Of a DNA stretch of 64,000 nucleotides, positions 6,236-15,994 are shown in pieces. This DNA is from JADKHC01 sp047600805 (GTDB lineage Bacteria > Verrucomicrobiota > Verrucomicrobiia > Opitutales > Opitutaceae), in assembly GCA_047600805.1 (NCBI GenBank), contig JASGKG010000001.1:1054001-1118000 (forward strand), in the 5' to 3' direction. The translations under genes and the position numbers were made by a program. Each line of letters begins with the position of its first letter. Position 1 is the first letter of the stretch. Below the pieces are notes generated by a model. It saw nothing but the letters and a program-made list of their open reading frames with translations. It did no database searches and had not been told where the DNA came from.

Positions 6236-8776
6236 TCACCTTCGGTAGTCATCGAGTTCCACACCAAATCGGTTGTTCGGCGGGGACGCTGTAATTTCCA
6301 TGTAGCGATTATCTCGCCATAGGCAGAGTGTGTACGGCGTGTTGGGTTGAGAATCGCGGACCGCGACAAACGCCTTGATGTTTTCGACGCGTATGCCTCT
6401 TACGCCCACGATAATGTCGCTGCTCTTTACTCCGAACTCCCGGGTGAGCGGACTTTCGCCGCGCAGCTTTATGCCGGTGATCGGTGGTTCTGTGAGTTTC
6501 GTCAGGTCGATTTTTTCGAGGCCGTGGGGAAATACAGCCTTAGCTTTCGCTAAGAAGAGTGAGCGCATCGAGGGGCTGGCATTCCGTTCGTTGATCCTAA
6601 TAAGGAAGGACAGCATGCATTCACGGTCTTCGTAGCGCTCCTCGATTTTTTGGTAGATATCGAGGGCTCCTGCGAGGTCGCCGCGTGACTCCAACAAGAG
6701 TGCCTTCGCCTCGAGCCCTAAATAGGAGTACGTTTCAGCTGCGAATTCGGCGAGCTGTTCGGCCTTGGTCCTTTCACCGTGTTGTTCGTAGTATTTCACC
6801 AGCCACGACGCGTTGTTAGACTTGAGAACGTCATCGTCATCCAATTCGAAGCCTTTTTCATAAGCGTGCGCTGCTTTGTCGTCTTCTTTCCTGGCCGTGT
6901 AGAATTGCCCGAGCGCAAAATAGACGCCTGGATCTATAGAAGCTGCTGTCGTCAGCCATTTCTCTCGAACCGTCGGCGCGTCCGCAGCGGCATCGGCAAT
7001 GGCTGCTGCCACCGCGCTGTTGTAATCGGCTACGCTGCCGTATCCACGCTCCATCTCTTGATACGTGGCGGTTTTGCGCCCGTTCTTTTTAGCGATATCA
7101 AGAAGGTAGTAGTGCGTAATCGAAACACTGTATGGAGCTGCGGCGTGGAGTGCGGCGAGTACTGCGGAGTAGTCGGGACGCCCGGTTAGGCTCGGTTGAT
7201 TCATGCGCGGCTCGATATCGTAGGGGGCGCCTGGTTGAGGGTTCAGCCGATGCCACTCGTTCACGAATGCGTGTGGAGGCGGAATGTAGATGGCGCCTGC
7301 CTCGCGGTGTGGATAATAGCAAATCTGGTTCCAAGCTTCAGACGGGACGAGGTGCGGATGACTTCGGACAACCTCCATCGACTCCTTCTGCGCTTGGTGA
7401 TAGTAGGCGGGTTCAACGGCGTTATGACGTTTGACGAAAGGATAGAGCCGCATTTGGGAAAAGACGCGGTCGGCCATTTGCTGGAATTTGGCGGCCTCCT
7501 CGGGTACGCCCCAACTATCCTGAAGAAAACTGAAATCACTTTTTAGAGTATGGCAGAGATGCCGCTGAAAGAACCCCGCCCAGTGCCCCCAGCCAATGAT
7601 GTGTACGGTGCTTTTGGTACCCGAGGTCGTGAGGAAAGTGTTTTCGGGTTCGCAGTTCAAAAGTTCATCGAGGCTCGAAGAGTTTATTTTTTTCCCCGTG
7701 ACCCTTTTGCATACCTCGCCTGCTTCTTGCATATCCATGGGCAGAGCAAGGCGATGAAGTTGATGTCCTATTTGGACGCTGGAGCACTGTTCGTAGACGA
7801 TGTGATACCAAGCAGTGTCACTGATTAGCGCCATATCATCTTTGGCGTGTTGAAACGCCACGACGGCATCGGCGCTTTCTGCCTCCGCACGAAACTTCTC
7901 GATACGTTCTAGCAGAGTCGCTGCGGGCGTGAGTTGAATCCTGTAGTCGTTGGTGATCCTGAGGCGCAGAGCATTTTTCCATGCGGCGACACAGGGCTCG
8001 TTGTTGGTAATCGAATCGAGCTGGTGGAGCGCTTCGGTTTGCTTATTGAGCAGCGTCGCAAAAGCGGCTTCAGCGATTGTTCCTTCTGTGGAAGGCGCGC
8101 GGCTAGCTCTTAACGCGGAGGCGAAAGCCAAGTGAGCAGCCATGCGACTTAGCTCGGCCCTCGTTTGAAAAAAGATTCCAGAGTGTTCACGAAGCGTAAA
8201 CGCAGCGAGAAGGAGAGCGGCCTTCTCGTGCTGGCGAGGCGAGAGGAGATGTGACTCCATTTCTGAAGACAGCGCCATCTCCTCCGATGCAATGCGTTTG
8301 GAGGTTGGTTCGGTAAGGGCCTGCAGTAATGCAAGACTATCTGTGTCCTCGGTGGTAGCGGTAAGGTTCACCTGCAGCTTCTTCAGCACCTCTCGAGCGA
8401 AAGAGGCATAGACGTCTGGAGAGAAAATGTCGTCTTTGATAGCAATTGACGTTTCTAGCTCCGGTTCATCGTCGATTTGCGCGACGATCCGGAACTTCAA
8501 CACCTCGCGGTCCGCTGGTTTCACGGGCTCAGCAGCGAACTTCACATGATCCAGTCTGAGGCTTGGTCCTTTATGCGCGTAGGCGGCCATGACGAAAACG
8601 TCGTGGCTAATATTCTCCACAAAGTACCACGATTCCGTTTGCCAATGTGTTTTGAAATCATTTGCCGCTGTCGCCGGGTCGGCGTCCGCTGGTTTGGGCG
8701 ACGACTTCTTCGGGCTGCAACCGATGATTACGATAGCTAGTGGAAGTAAAAGTACCGCTCGCGCTATGATAGACAT
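6236..8776 (-). CDS. Large lipoprotein with TPR-like repeats and C-terminal PDZ-like domain
   Basis: This is an 846-residue protein. The ATG at 8776 is chosen because it starts a lipoprotein signal peptide ending Val-Ile-Ile-Gly-Cys (Cys at residue 20); the frame is open to 8980. The central part is long and helical with no recognised domain. Around residues 635-760 there are TPR-like pairs (Phe-Ala-Leu-Gly-Gln-Phe-Tyr, then Lys-Ala-Ala-His-Ala-Tyr-Glu-Lys-Gly-Phe-Glu-Leu). The last ~80 residues look like a PDZ domain with a Gly-Ile-Arg-Val-Glu-Asn carboxylate-binding-like loop region. Such proteins usually scaffold others in the periplasm. The N-terminal region may be a novel domain. Function unknown. 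Confidence 0.65.
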   Translation of the reverse strand: MSIIARAVLLLPLAIVIIGCSPKKSSPKPADADPATAANDFKTHWQTESWYFVENISHDVFVMAAYAHKGPSLRLDHVKFAAEPVKPADREVLKFRIVAQIDDEPELETSIAIKDDIFSPDVYASFAREVLKKLQVNLTATTEDTDSLALLQALTEPTSKRIASEEMALSSEMESHLLSPRQHEKAALLLAAFTLREHSGIFFQTRAELSRMAAHLAFASALRASRAPSTEGTIAEAAFATLLNKQTEALHQLDSITNNEPCVAAWKNALRLRITNDYRIQLTPAATLLERIEKFRAEAESADAVVAFQHAKDDMALISDTAWYHIVYEQCSSVQIGHQLHRLALPMDMQEAGEVCKRVTGKKINSSSLDELLNCEPENTFLTTSGTKSTVHIIGWGHWAGFFQRHLCHTLKSDFSFLQDSWGVPEEAAKFQQMADRVFSQMRLYPFVKRHNAVEPAYYHQAQKESMEVVRSHPHLVPSEAWNQICYYPHREAGAIYIPPPHAFVNEWHRLNPQPGAPYDIEPRMNQPSLTGRPDYSAVLAALHAAAPYSVSITHYYLLDIAKKNGRKTATYQEMERGYGSVADYNSAVAAAIADAAADAPTVREKWLTTAASIDPGVYFALGQFYTARKEDDKAAHAYEKGFELDDDDVLKSNNASWLVKYYEQHGERTKAEQLAEFAAETYSYLGLEAKALLLESRGDLAGALDIYQKIEERYEDRECMLSFLIRINERNASPSMRSLFLAKAKAVFPHGLEKIDLTKLTEPPITGIKLRGESPLTREFGVKSSDIIVGVRGIRVENIKAFVAVRDSQPNTPYTLCLWRDNRYMEITASPPNNRFGVELDDYRR

Positions 8777-8927
8777 GCGTGGATTCGCGCTCAGGTATAA
8801 CTCTTTCGCAAGCGCCAAATCATTCGAAGTACTTAGGCATGGTTCGGGACGCTGTATGTTTGGCGGTGCGCCATGTACAACAGACATCCCGGGCCGCGAC
8901 CTCGGCTGAAGCCAAACCAAAGGTGGA

Positions 8928-11441
8928 CTACTTCGCGTTGAGGCAGGTGTTGATGGCGGAGAGGAATTCGCCGAGCTCAAAAGGTTTGGACAGGACGCGG
9001 TCGATTTTGGCGGTGTTGATTTCGGAGAGATCGTCCGAACTGAGGCGTCCGCTGATGATCATGATGCTTCCTTGATACCGTCCGGTATCGCGCACGCGCC
9101 GAGCGAGCTCGATGCCGTCGAGCCCTGGCATGTTTACGTCGAGGATGAGCAGGTCGTAGCGGTCGAGGTTGTTTTGCAGATGTTTCCAAGAGGCGGAACC
9201 GTCGGGTTCGCGGACGAGTTGATGCCCGGCGCGTTGGAGCGCCACGTGGAGCGTGGTGGCGATCATCTCGTCGTCTTCGGCAAGGAAGATCCGGCCGTGG
9301 CGCTTGGGCGCCGGTTCGGCTTTTTTCGGCGCGGTTGGCGGCGTCTGTTTTGCAGCGTAGACGGGAAGGTAGACGTGGAACGCGGAGCCTTCGCCGCGGA
9401 GCGATTCGACTTCAATGCGTCCGCTGACCTCGGTGACGAGGTGCCAAACGGTGGCGAGGCCGAGGCCGGTGCCTTTGCCGACGTCTTTGGTTGTGTAGAA
9501 CGGTTCGAAAATGCGCTCGCGCACTTCGGGGTCCATGCCCATGCCGTTGTCGCGGATCGTGAAACGCTGCCAGCCGAGGATGGTGCGGCGGGACGGAATG
9601 CGGGGCTCGAGACGTTCGACGCTCGTCGGCGGGAGATGACGCGCCTCCAGTCGGATGGTGGGAACCCAGCCTTCGGGATGCGGCGCGGCGAGTTTTTCCA
9701 CGAGTGTGTCGCGGGCGTTGAGAACGAGGTTGAGGATGATCTGGTTGAGGTCGGTCGGGTTGAACGACAGCGGCGGCAGGTTTTCGGGGATGTCGTATTC
9801 CCAGACGATGCGGCGATCGACGGTGAGTTTAAGGAGGGCGAGACAGGCGCTCACCATCGAGTCGAGTTGGACGGATTGGACGGTGTTGTCGACCTTGCGG
9901 CCAAAAGTGAGCAGACGCCGCGTGAGCTCGCCGGCGCGCTGGGCAGCGTCGGCGATGAGCTTGATGTCCTCGTGCAGAGGCTTGTCGTCGGGCCGCTCGT
10001 ATTGAATTTCGCTCGTCTTGAGGACGACCGGGGTGAGCAGGTTGTTGAATTCGTGCGCGATGCCGCCGACGAGTTCACCGATGGCGCGGAGGCGACGGGA
10101 TTGGCTGATCTCCTCGTCCAAAGCGCGCCGCTCGGTGATGTCCTCGCCGATCACGCAAAGGCGGGAGCCGCCGGCGCTGTCGACCTGCATGGGCACGAGT
10201 GTGTAGATAATGCGTTTGGCGGACGCCTGGAGACGGCGCTCCTCCCGAACCAATCCCTGAATGACAGGCCGGTTGGAAAGGATGGCGGCGAGTTCATGCA
10301 TCCACTCGGTCGCGTTGGGGAACTGATGAAGATACTGGCTGTTGATGTTGGTTGAAGAACAGCCGACCCAAGGCTCGGCCTGGCGATTGATCGAGACGAC
10401 GCGGAAGCCGTTCGGGTCCTGTTCGAGGAGGCAGATCGCCATCGGAATGTTGTCGTAGAGAGTTTGAAGGACGGCTCGCTGAGCGGTGAGCTGCACGGTC
10501 TGCTCGGTGAGCCTGGCGGTTTGTTCGGCAATCCGGCGCTTGAGCGTGCGGCGGTGCAATACGGCGAGGCGAGCGAGGATCGTGGCGACCGAGAGAACAA
10601 CCAGCGCGTAGTTCAGCACGAGGCGCCGGCTGATGCTGTTGCTCTCGAGATGGCCGAACCAGCGATCGTAGATTTGTTGGAATTCACCGGTGCGATTGAG
10701 AATGGCGAGGCCCTCGTTGAGGCGGGCGAGAAGCTGGGCGCTGCCCTTGTGAACGGCGAAGCAGTGGCGGATGTCGTAGTCGGCGTACGGTTGGCCGAGG
10801 ACAACTACATCCTTGAGCCGTTCTCGGTAGACCGTGGCCAAGGCGGTGAGCTGGGAGGCAAACGTCGCATCGTAGCGACCCTGTTGCAGCCCGCGAAGCG
10901 CCTCGACGGTCGAGCTCACGTAGATAACTTCGACGTTGAGCCCCTGGTCGTGGAGAAAACGTTCACCGATGCTGCCGCGGCCGATGACTGCGAACTTTCG
11001 GCCGTTGAGGTCGGAAATGTTGGACACTTGGCCGCCTTTGCGGACGTAGAGCATGCCGCGAAGCGTGAGCAACGGGACCGAAAAGTCGGCGTAGGCGTCG
11101 CGGGCTGGAGAAAACGTGAGCGACTGCATCATGTCGAATTCGCCCTCGCTGAAACGCCGCTGCACCTCCATCGAAGGCGCGGTGACGCGATGGATATCGA
11201 GGCGCATGATCCGCGCGACGGCGTCGAGCACCTCGGTGGCGAAACCCGTGAGTTTGCCGTCCGGTGCTGCGAAACCATACGGGAAACTATCCGTCGGCGC
11301 ACCGACGGTCAGATGTTGCGTGTGCAGCGTGCTCTCGGTTTTGGGAGCAGGAGAGTCGTCGGCCGAAACCGACTGGGCCAACCCTACCACCAAAACCAAG
11401 AGCAATCCATAAACGAGACGATGGCGAAGCCGAGAGGGCAT
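8928..11441 (-). CDS. Hybrid sensor histidine kinase with periplasmic solute-binding sensor
   Basis: This ~837-residue transmembrane hybrid kinase has these domains in order: signal peptide (Leu-Val-Tyr-Gly-Leu-Leu-Leu-Val), a family-3 solute-binding-protein-like sensor of ~230 residues with Phe-Pro-Tyr-Gly-Phe and Gly-Phe-Ala-Thr-Glu-Val, one transmembrane segment, a coiled linker, a PAS domain, and a HisKA domain with the phosphoacceptor in Ile-Ala-His-Glu-Phe-Asn-Asn-Leu-Leu. An HATPase and a C-terminal receiver with Leu-Asp-Val-Asn-Met-Pro-Gly-Leu-Asp-Gly follow. The ATG at 11441 starts the signal peptide; the frame is open to 11513. The ligand is unknown; the sensor type usually binds amino acids or similar small polar molecules. 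No DNA-binding partner is adjacent. Confidence 0.9.
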   Translation of the reverse strand: MPSRLRHRLVYGLLLVLVVGLAQSVSADDSPAPKTESTLHTQHLTVGAPTDSFPYGFAAPDGKLTGFATEVLDAVARIMRLDIHRVTAPSMEVQRRFSEGEFDMMQSLTFSPARDAYADFSVPLLTLRGMLYVRKGGQVSNISDLNGRKFAVIGRGSIGERFLHDQGLNVEVIYVSSTVEALRGLQQGRYDATFASQLTALATVYRERLKDVVVLGQPYADYDIRHCFAVHKGSAQLLARLNEGLAILNRTGEFQQIYDRWFGHLESNSISRRLVLNYALVVLSVATILARLAVLHRRTLKRRIAEQTARLTEQTVQLTAQRAVLQTLYDNIPMAICLLEQDPNGFRVVSINRQAEPWVGCSSTNINSQYLHQFPNATEWMHELAAILSNRPVIQGLVREERRLQASAKRIIYTLVPMQVDSAGGSRLCVIGEDITERRALDEEISQSRRLRAIGELVGGIAHEFNNLLTPVVLKTSEIQYERPDDKPLHEDIKLIADAAQRAGELTRRLLTFGRKVDNTVQSVQLDSMVSACLALLKLTVDRRIVWEYDIPENLPPLSFNPTDLNQIILNLVLNARDTLVEKLAAPHPEGWVPTIRLEARHLPPTSVERLEPRIPSRRTILGWQRFTIRDNGMGMDPEVRERIFEPFYTTKDVGKGTGLGLATVWHLVTEVSGRIEVESLRGEGSAFHVYLPVYAAKQTPPTAPKKAEPAPKRHGRIFLAEDDEMIATTLHVALQRAGHQLVREPDGSASWKHLQNNLDRYDLLILDVNMPGLDGIELARRVRDTGRYQGSIMIISGRLSSDDLSEINTAKIDRVLSKPFELGEFLSAINTCLNAK

Positions 11442-11818
11442 TGCTTCAAGGAATCCGCGTAGCGTACGCCACGTTTTGGATTGCACAAGCTCGGCGTGCA
11501 GTGCCCTTAACAAAAGAAACGCTGGAAGTAGGGGGAAATACCCTGTCAGACGGGATGAGCTTTTCGCGGTGCATCAAATAACGGAGTAACTATATTCCGA
11601 AATTTGCGTGCGGTTGCTGTTTCAGCGGATACTTCATTTGAATTCCGGTCATGGACGATTAGCGATCCTGTGATCAATCAACGTACAGAGCCAAACGGCG
11701 CACTTACGGCGCAAAAACGAGAAGCGATTTGCGCAAATAGACCGGACTCGTCCGCCTAGAGTGACGAACGATCCAAAACTTCGTGCGGTCCGATCCAGCG
11801 GCGGGTATTATTTGTTCG
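11442..11818. other. Divergent intergenic region
   Basis: This region lies between the hybrid kinase (minus) and an ECF sigma factor (plus). No gene is seen; it should hold both promoters, but no motif stands out clearly. Confidence 0.5.
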
Positions 11819-13315
11819 GTGACCGAGAACGACCTGCTTCGCCGTTTCGTGGATGAGAACGCTCAAGACGCGTTCGCCGAGCTGGTGCGCGCGAAAATCA
11901 ATTTGGTCTATGCGACGGCGTTGCGTCAGGTAGGCGGCGATGCACATCTGGCGGAGGACATCACTCAAGGCGTGTTTGTCGCGCTTGCGTGTCAGGCGGC
12001 GAAATTGAAGACCCACGCGGTCCTCACCGGTTGGCTTTACACGACCACGCGTTTCATCGCGGCGAAAACGCTGCGCGGGCAACGACGCTGGCAACGCCGC
12101 GAAATGGAGGCGCACGCAATGGACACGACACCTGAACCGGAGACGGCTTGGCGGGAACTGCGGCCGGTGATCGATGAAGCGATGCATGAGCTCAACGAGA
12201 GCGATCGCGCGGTGGTGCTGTTGCGTTTCTTCGAAGGGCGTTCGCTGGCAGACGTCGGCAGCGCGGTCGGCGTGACGGAGAACGCAGCGCGCATGCGCGT
12301 CGAACGAGCATTGGAGAAATTGCGCGGACGGCTCGCGCGCCGCGGCATCGTGTCGACGGCCGCAGCGCTCGGTGTGGCGCTGACAAGCCAGCCGATCCTT
12401 GCGGCACCGGCAAGCCTCGCCCCCGCCGTGACGAGCGTTGCGCTGGGATGTGCGACGGCGGGTGCAGTCGCCGGCGCGGGTGGCGTGATGGCGACAGCTT
12501 TAAAATTTATGAGTACGGCTAAAATTATTTTAGGGACAGCGGCAGCGATTGCGGTTTTTGGCGTGGGTGCGTTTGTGGGTGTTCAGTCGATCGCGCCTTC
12601 GCGAAGTGTAGCCAACGCCGAAGACGATCCGGAGTTTGCGCACCTGAAAAAGGAAAATAGCAGGCTTCTAGCTGAACTTGAACGGCTGCGAGCTGCAAAC
12701 GGTACGGGATTGAAACCGATTGCAGGTAATTCGGCTACAGATGGCGCTACCGAAGGAAAAGGGAAATGGAAGTTCCTCGTTGAGCTTTCCAAACAGAAGC
12801 TGTTTTCGCCACGTTTTGCGTTTTTGGATGCTACCGGAAACTTGAGCCCCGCGGCTGCAGCCATTTTCGATCTGACGACCGAGGAGCAGGCAGCTTTGGC
12901 GGTGGCGAGTGACTCGGCTCGTGGTAAAATCGAGGCACTCGAAAAATCCCGAGCGACAGTTAGACGCCTCGCTGACAATAAAGTGGCGATCTATGTGGAC
13001 CCGTTTCCAAAAGAGGGCGGTGCTGTGTACGACGAGTTGACGAATGCGATTGGAAGGATGCTCGGCCCAGAGCGCTATTCTGCTTTTTTGACTCTCGGCG
13101 GGGAGCAGTTGGAGCGAACCTTGGGAGCTTTTGGAGCGGTGGAGCGGGAGATCGAAGTGACGAGCCAACCGGATTCAATACAGAGCCGCTACCTCGCTAC
13201 CGATATTCAGAAAGTGGGAGGCTCAAGGAGCGTTAATAGTAGCAATTACAAAACGAAAGACGACCTCATCGGGCGGGTAGGCACGATAGTGAAACTGCTC
13301 CCGGCGGATTTCTAG
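11819..13315 (+). CDS. ECF sigma factor with long membrane-spanning C-terminal extension
   Basis: This 498-residue protein carries a complete ECF sigma core in residues ~1-170. Region 2 has Ala-Glu-Asp-Ile-Thr-Gln-Gly-Val-Phe and Leu-Thr-Gly-Trp-Leu-Tyr; region 4 has the helix-turn-helix Ser-Leu-Ala-Asp-Val-Gly-Ser-Ala-Val-Gly-Val-Thr-Glu. An Ala-rich linker, a transmembrane segment (about residues 232-252) and ~240 further residues of unrecognised sequence beyond the membrane follow. The GTG at 11819 gives the usual Thr-Glu-Asn-Asp-Leu-Leu-Arg-Arg opening; another GTG lies at 11783. Such fusions suggest a membrane-tethered sigma factor whose outer domain senses a signal or acts like a built-in anti-sigma. 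No separate anti-sigma gene is adjacent. Confidence 0.85.
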   Translation: MTENDLLRRFVDENAQDAFAELVRAKINLVYATALRQVGGDAHLAEDITQGVFVALACQAAKLKTHAVLTGWLYTTTRFIAAKTLRGQRRWQRREMEAHAMDTTPEPETAWRELRPVIDEAMHELNESDRAVVLLRFFEGRSLADVGSAVGVTENAARMRVERALEKLRGRLARRGIVSTAAALGVALTSQPILAAPASLAPAVTSVALGCATAGAVAGAGGVMATALKFMSTAKIILGTAAAIAVFGVGAFVGVQSIAPSRSVANAEDDPEFAHLKKENSRLLAELERLRAANGTGLKPIAGNSATDGATEGKGKWKFLVELSKQKLFSPRFAFLDATGNLSPAAAAIFDLTTEEQAALAVASDSARGKIEALEKSRATVRRLADNKVAIYVDPFPKEGGAVYDELTNAIGRMLGPERYSAFLTLGGEQLERTLGAFGAVEREIEVTSQPDSIQSRYLATDIQKVGGSRSVNSSNYKTKDDLIGRVGTIVKLLPADF

Positions 13316-13383
13316 CGTTAGACCTGAGGAATGAGTTGAGGTTTTTGTTCAGCGGATTATCTGAATAGGACCAATCATTTCAT

Positions 13384-14730
13384 ATGCCCCTGCGCTTTCT
13401 TCTTTGGGTGGGACTCGTATGCGCCAGCCTGTGCTACGGCCAGGATGTGGCTCGAATGGAGGACTACATTGATAGCTACGTGAAGCGAGGTCAGTTCATG
13501 GGAACCGTGCTCGTGGCGCGCGGTGACGAGGTCCTCCTTAATAAAGGTTATGGTTTCGCGAATCTCGAATGGCAGGTGCCGAATACGCCGACCACCAAGT
13601 TTCGATTAGGCTCGTTAACGAAGCAGTTTACGGCGGCGGCGATTCTGTTGTTGGAAGAGCGTGGAAAGCTAAAGCTCGGCGATCCGGTGAAAAACTATCT
13701 GCCGGACGCACCAGCGGCTTGGGACAAAGTCACGATCTACCATTTGCTGACGCATACGTCGGGTATTCCGAGTTTCACGGGCTTTCCCGATTATCGGGAG
13801 AACGAACACGTCAAGAGCACGCCGGAAATGTTGGTGGCGCGTTTTCGCGATAAGCCGCTGGAATTTCAACCCGGTGAAAAATGGATCTACAGCAACTCCG
13901 GTTTCGTGCTGCTGGGATACTTGTTGGAAAAAGTCACGGGCGAGTCGTACGAAAAATTCTTGCGCGAAAATGTCTTCGATCCGCTCGGGATGAAAGATAC
14001 CGGCTACGATTTCAATACCGAGGTGATCGCGCGAAGGGCGTCGGGTTACGACCCCGGTCCGAAAGGTCCGCTCAATGCCGGCTACATTCACATGAGCATT
14101 CCGTTCTCGGCGGGGGCGCTCTACTCGACGACGGAAGACCTGTTGAAATGGGAGCAAGGTTTGTTCGGCGGTAAACTGCTGTCGCCGGCTTCGCTTGAGA
14201 AAATGATCACGCCGTTCAAGCAAGGTTACGGCTACGGCATTGGCATTAGAACCACGAAGCAGGGGCTAAAAGTAATTGCTCATGGCGGCGGTATCGAAGG
14301 CTTCAGTTCGTTCCTTGCGTATTATCCGGCGGATCGTGTGACTGTCGTCGTGCTTGGAAATTTGACCGGCCCTTCGGTGGAGAAGGTGGCCCATGCTTTG
14401 GCGGATTTCGTGCATGGGGTGCCTCTGGAGATGCCTAGACAGCGCACAGAGATAATGGTGCCGGCCGCCAAGCTCGCCGAGTACGTTGGCACTTACGTGA
14501 TGACGCCGACGTTCGAAATCGCGGTGACGCTCGACGGCGGTCAACTCTTTGCGCAGGCCACAAAGCAGCCGAAGTTTCCGGTATATGCGGAGTCGGAGGC
14601 GAAGTTTTTCCTGAAGGTTGTCGACGCGCAGATTGAGTTTAAGCGCGACGCGCAAGGCAAAGTGAACGCGCTCGTGCTGCATCAGAACGGTCGCGATCAA
14701 GTCGCGAAACGGAAAGAAGCCAGTCCGTAG
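13384..14730 (+). CDS. Serine hydrolase, class C beta-lactamase/DD-peptidase family
   Basis: This is a 448-residue exported enzyme of the beta-lactamase-related serine hydrolase family. It has a signal peptide (residues 1-19), the Ser-Leu-Thr-Lys motif at 77-80 with Ser77 the nucleophile, Tyr169-Ser-Asn171 as the second motif, and a His-Gly-Gly near residue 302 as the third. The C-terminal ~100 residues after the hydrolase domain look like the small beta-barrel often found in such esterases. The physiological substrate is probably a peptide or ester in the periplasm. It lies 68 bp downstream of the fused ECF sigma gene, so the two may be co-transcribed. Confidence 0.9.
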   Translation: MPLRFLLWVGLVCASLCYGQDVARMEDYIDSYVKRGQFMGTVLVARGDEVLLNKGYGFANLEWQVPNTPTTKFRLGSLTKQFTAAAILLLEERGKLKLGDPVKNYLPDAPAAWDKVTIYHLLTHTSGIPSFTGFPDYRENEHVKSTPEMLVARFRDKPLEFQPGEKWIYSNSGFVLLGYLLEKVTGESYEKFLRENVFDPLGMKDTGYDFNTEVIARRASGYDPGPKGPLNAGYIHMSIPFSAGALYSTTEDLLKWEQGLFGGKLLSPASLEKMITPFKQGYGYGIGIRTTKQGLKVIAHGGGIEGFSSFLAYYPADRVTVVVLGNLTGPSVEKVAHALADFVHGVPLEMPRQRTEIMVPAAKLAEYVGTYVMTPTFEIAVTLDGGQLFAQATKQPKFPVYAESEAKFFLKVVDAQIEFKRDAQGKVNALVLHQNGRDQVAKRKEASP

Positions 14731-14785
14731 TGAATCGATACAAGCGGCCTCGCTCGCGCTGGAATCTCGGCTTTCCGTCGGCCTG

Positions 14786-15994
14786 TTAAGTGCGGAAGAT
14801 CACGCTCTCGCGCTTGAACATGTACACGGCGAGCGAGAGCGCGATCGTGGCGTACAAACAGGAAGAGCCAAAGACCGCGACAATGTACGGCCAATGCCAG
14901 ATGCCGCTGAGCATTTCCTTGCAGACAAGGCTCACGCCGAGAACAGGAATGCAGGTGAGCGCGGTGCTGAGTTCCACGCCGGGCATCATGCCCACGGTGC
15001 TAGGCATGATCGCGAGAATCATCAGCGGCGCGGCGTAGGTTTGTGCTTCCTTGTAGCTTTTTGCAAAAACGGACGCGGTGAAGATAAGGGCTGAGAAAAA
15101 GATCGCCGTGGGCAGCGCCATCACGAGCACGCCGGCGATCGCGAAACCGTTTACCGGCGGGAGCGAACTGGCGAAGTTCGCCATTTTACCGCCATGAGCC
15201 GTTGCGCCGATCAGACCGAAACTTATTCCCATCGACAGAAGCGACAGCACCATCGCGCTCACGGAGCCGGTGAGCACCATGAAGAATTTTCCCAGCACGA
15301 TCTCGGTGCGGGCGGCAGGTGTGCAGAGCAAAGTCTCCATCGTGCCGCGTTCTTTTTCACCGGCGGTGAGGTCCATCGCCGGATACATCGCGCCGGTCAG
15401 GCCGAGGACGATGATGAGGTAGGGGATGAAACCGCCCAGCATGTTGCCGCTGACCTTCTCGGGCGCAGCAACGTTTTCGCGGGCAATATCGAAGGGCCTG
15501 ATGAACGTAGCGGGTAGAGAACGTTCTGAGAGGCGCGTCGCGACAGTCTTTTCGCGGAGATCGCGGAAGAAACGTTCGAGCTCGCCCACGGCCAAGCTGG
15601 AGCGCAATTCCCCTTCGTAATTGTAGATCGTGACTTTCCCGGCCGAGTCGGCGCGCAAGCTGGCCTCAAACCCGGCTGGAATGCGCACGGCTGCGCGGAT
15701 TTTCTTGTCGGAGATTTGGGCCTGCCAATCGTCTCGGGCCGGCACGACGTGAATCTTTTTCGAGGCTTTGAGAGCAGCCGTGATGGCTGGCGAATCCTCG
15801 CCGTCGATGATCATCACAGCCGGGATTTCCTCGTGTGCTTTCGAAACCGCCTTCGATCCCATGCGGCTCATGCCAAAGATCATCGCGGGCATGATGAACG
15901 TGGGAATGATGATCATCGACATGATCGCGCGCCGGTCGCGCAGCATGTCTTTTAGTTCTTTTCTATAGACCGTGATGATGGTTTTCAGATTCAT
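14786..15994 (-). CDS. ABC-2 type transporter permease (NatB-like)
   Basis: This is a 402-residue membrane component of an ABC exporter. A first transmembrane helix near residues 25-45 is followed by a large extracytoplasmic loop (to about residue 175), then five more helices, the usual ABC-2 / NatB topology. Its start overlaps the stop of the ATPase gene by four bases (ATGA), so the two are translationally coupled. In NatAB this pair exports Na+, but homologues move other substrates, so the substrate is not assigned. Confidence 0.88.
   Translation of the reverse strand: MNLKTIITVYRKELKDMLRDRRAIMSMIIIPTFIMPAMIFGMSRMGSKAVSKAHEEIPAVMIIDGEDSPAITAALKASKKIHVVPARDDWQAQISDKKIRAAVRIPAGFEASLRADSAGKVTIYNYEGELRSSLAVGELERFFRDLREKTVATRLSERSLPATFIRPFDIARENVAAPEKVSGNMLGGFIPYLIIVLGLTGAMYPAMDLTAGEKERGTMETLLCTPAARTEIVLGKFFMVLTGSVSAMVLSLLSMGISFGLIGATAHGGKMANFASSLPPVNGFAIAGVLVMALPTAIFFSALIFTASVFAKSYKEAQTYAAPLMILAIMPSTVGMMPGVELSTALTCIPVLGVSLVCKEMLSGIWHWPYIVAVFGSSCLYATIALSLAVYMFKRESVIFRT

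Noticed and set aside
9072..10355. 427-codon plus-strand frame opposite the hybrid kinase
   Set aside because: It is antisense to clear HisKA, HATPase and receiver motifs, with no recognisable domain of its own.
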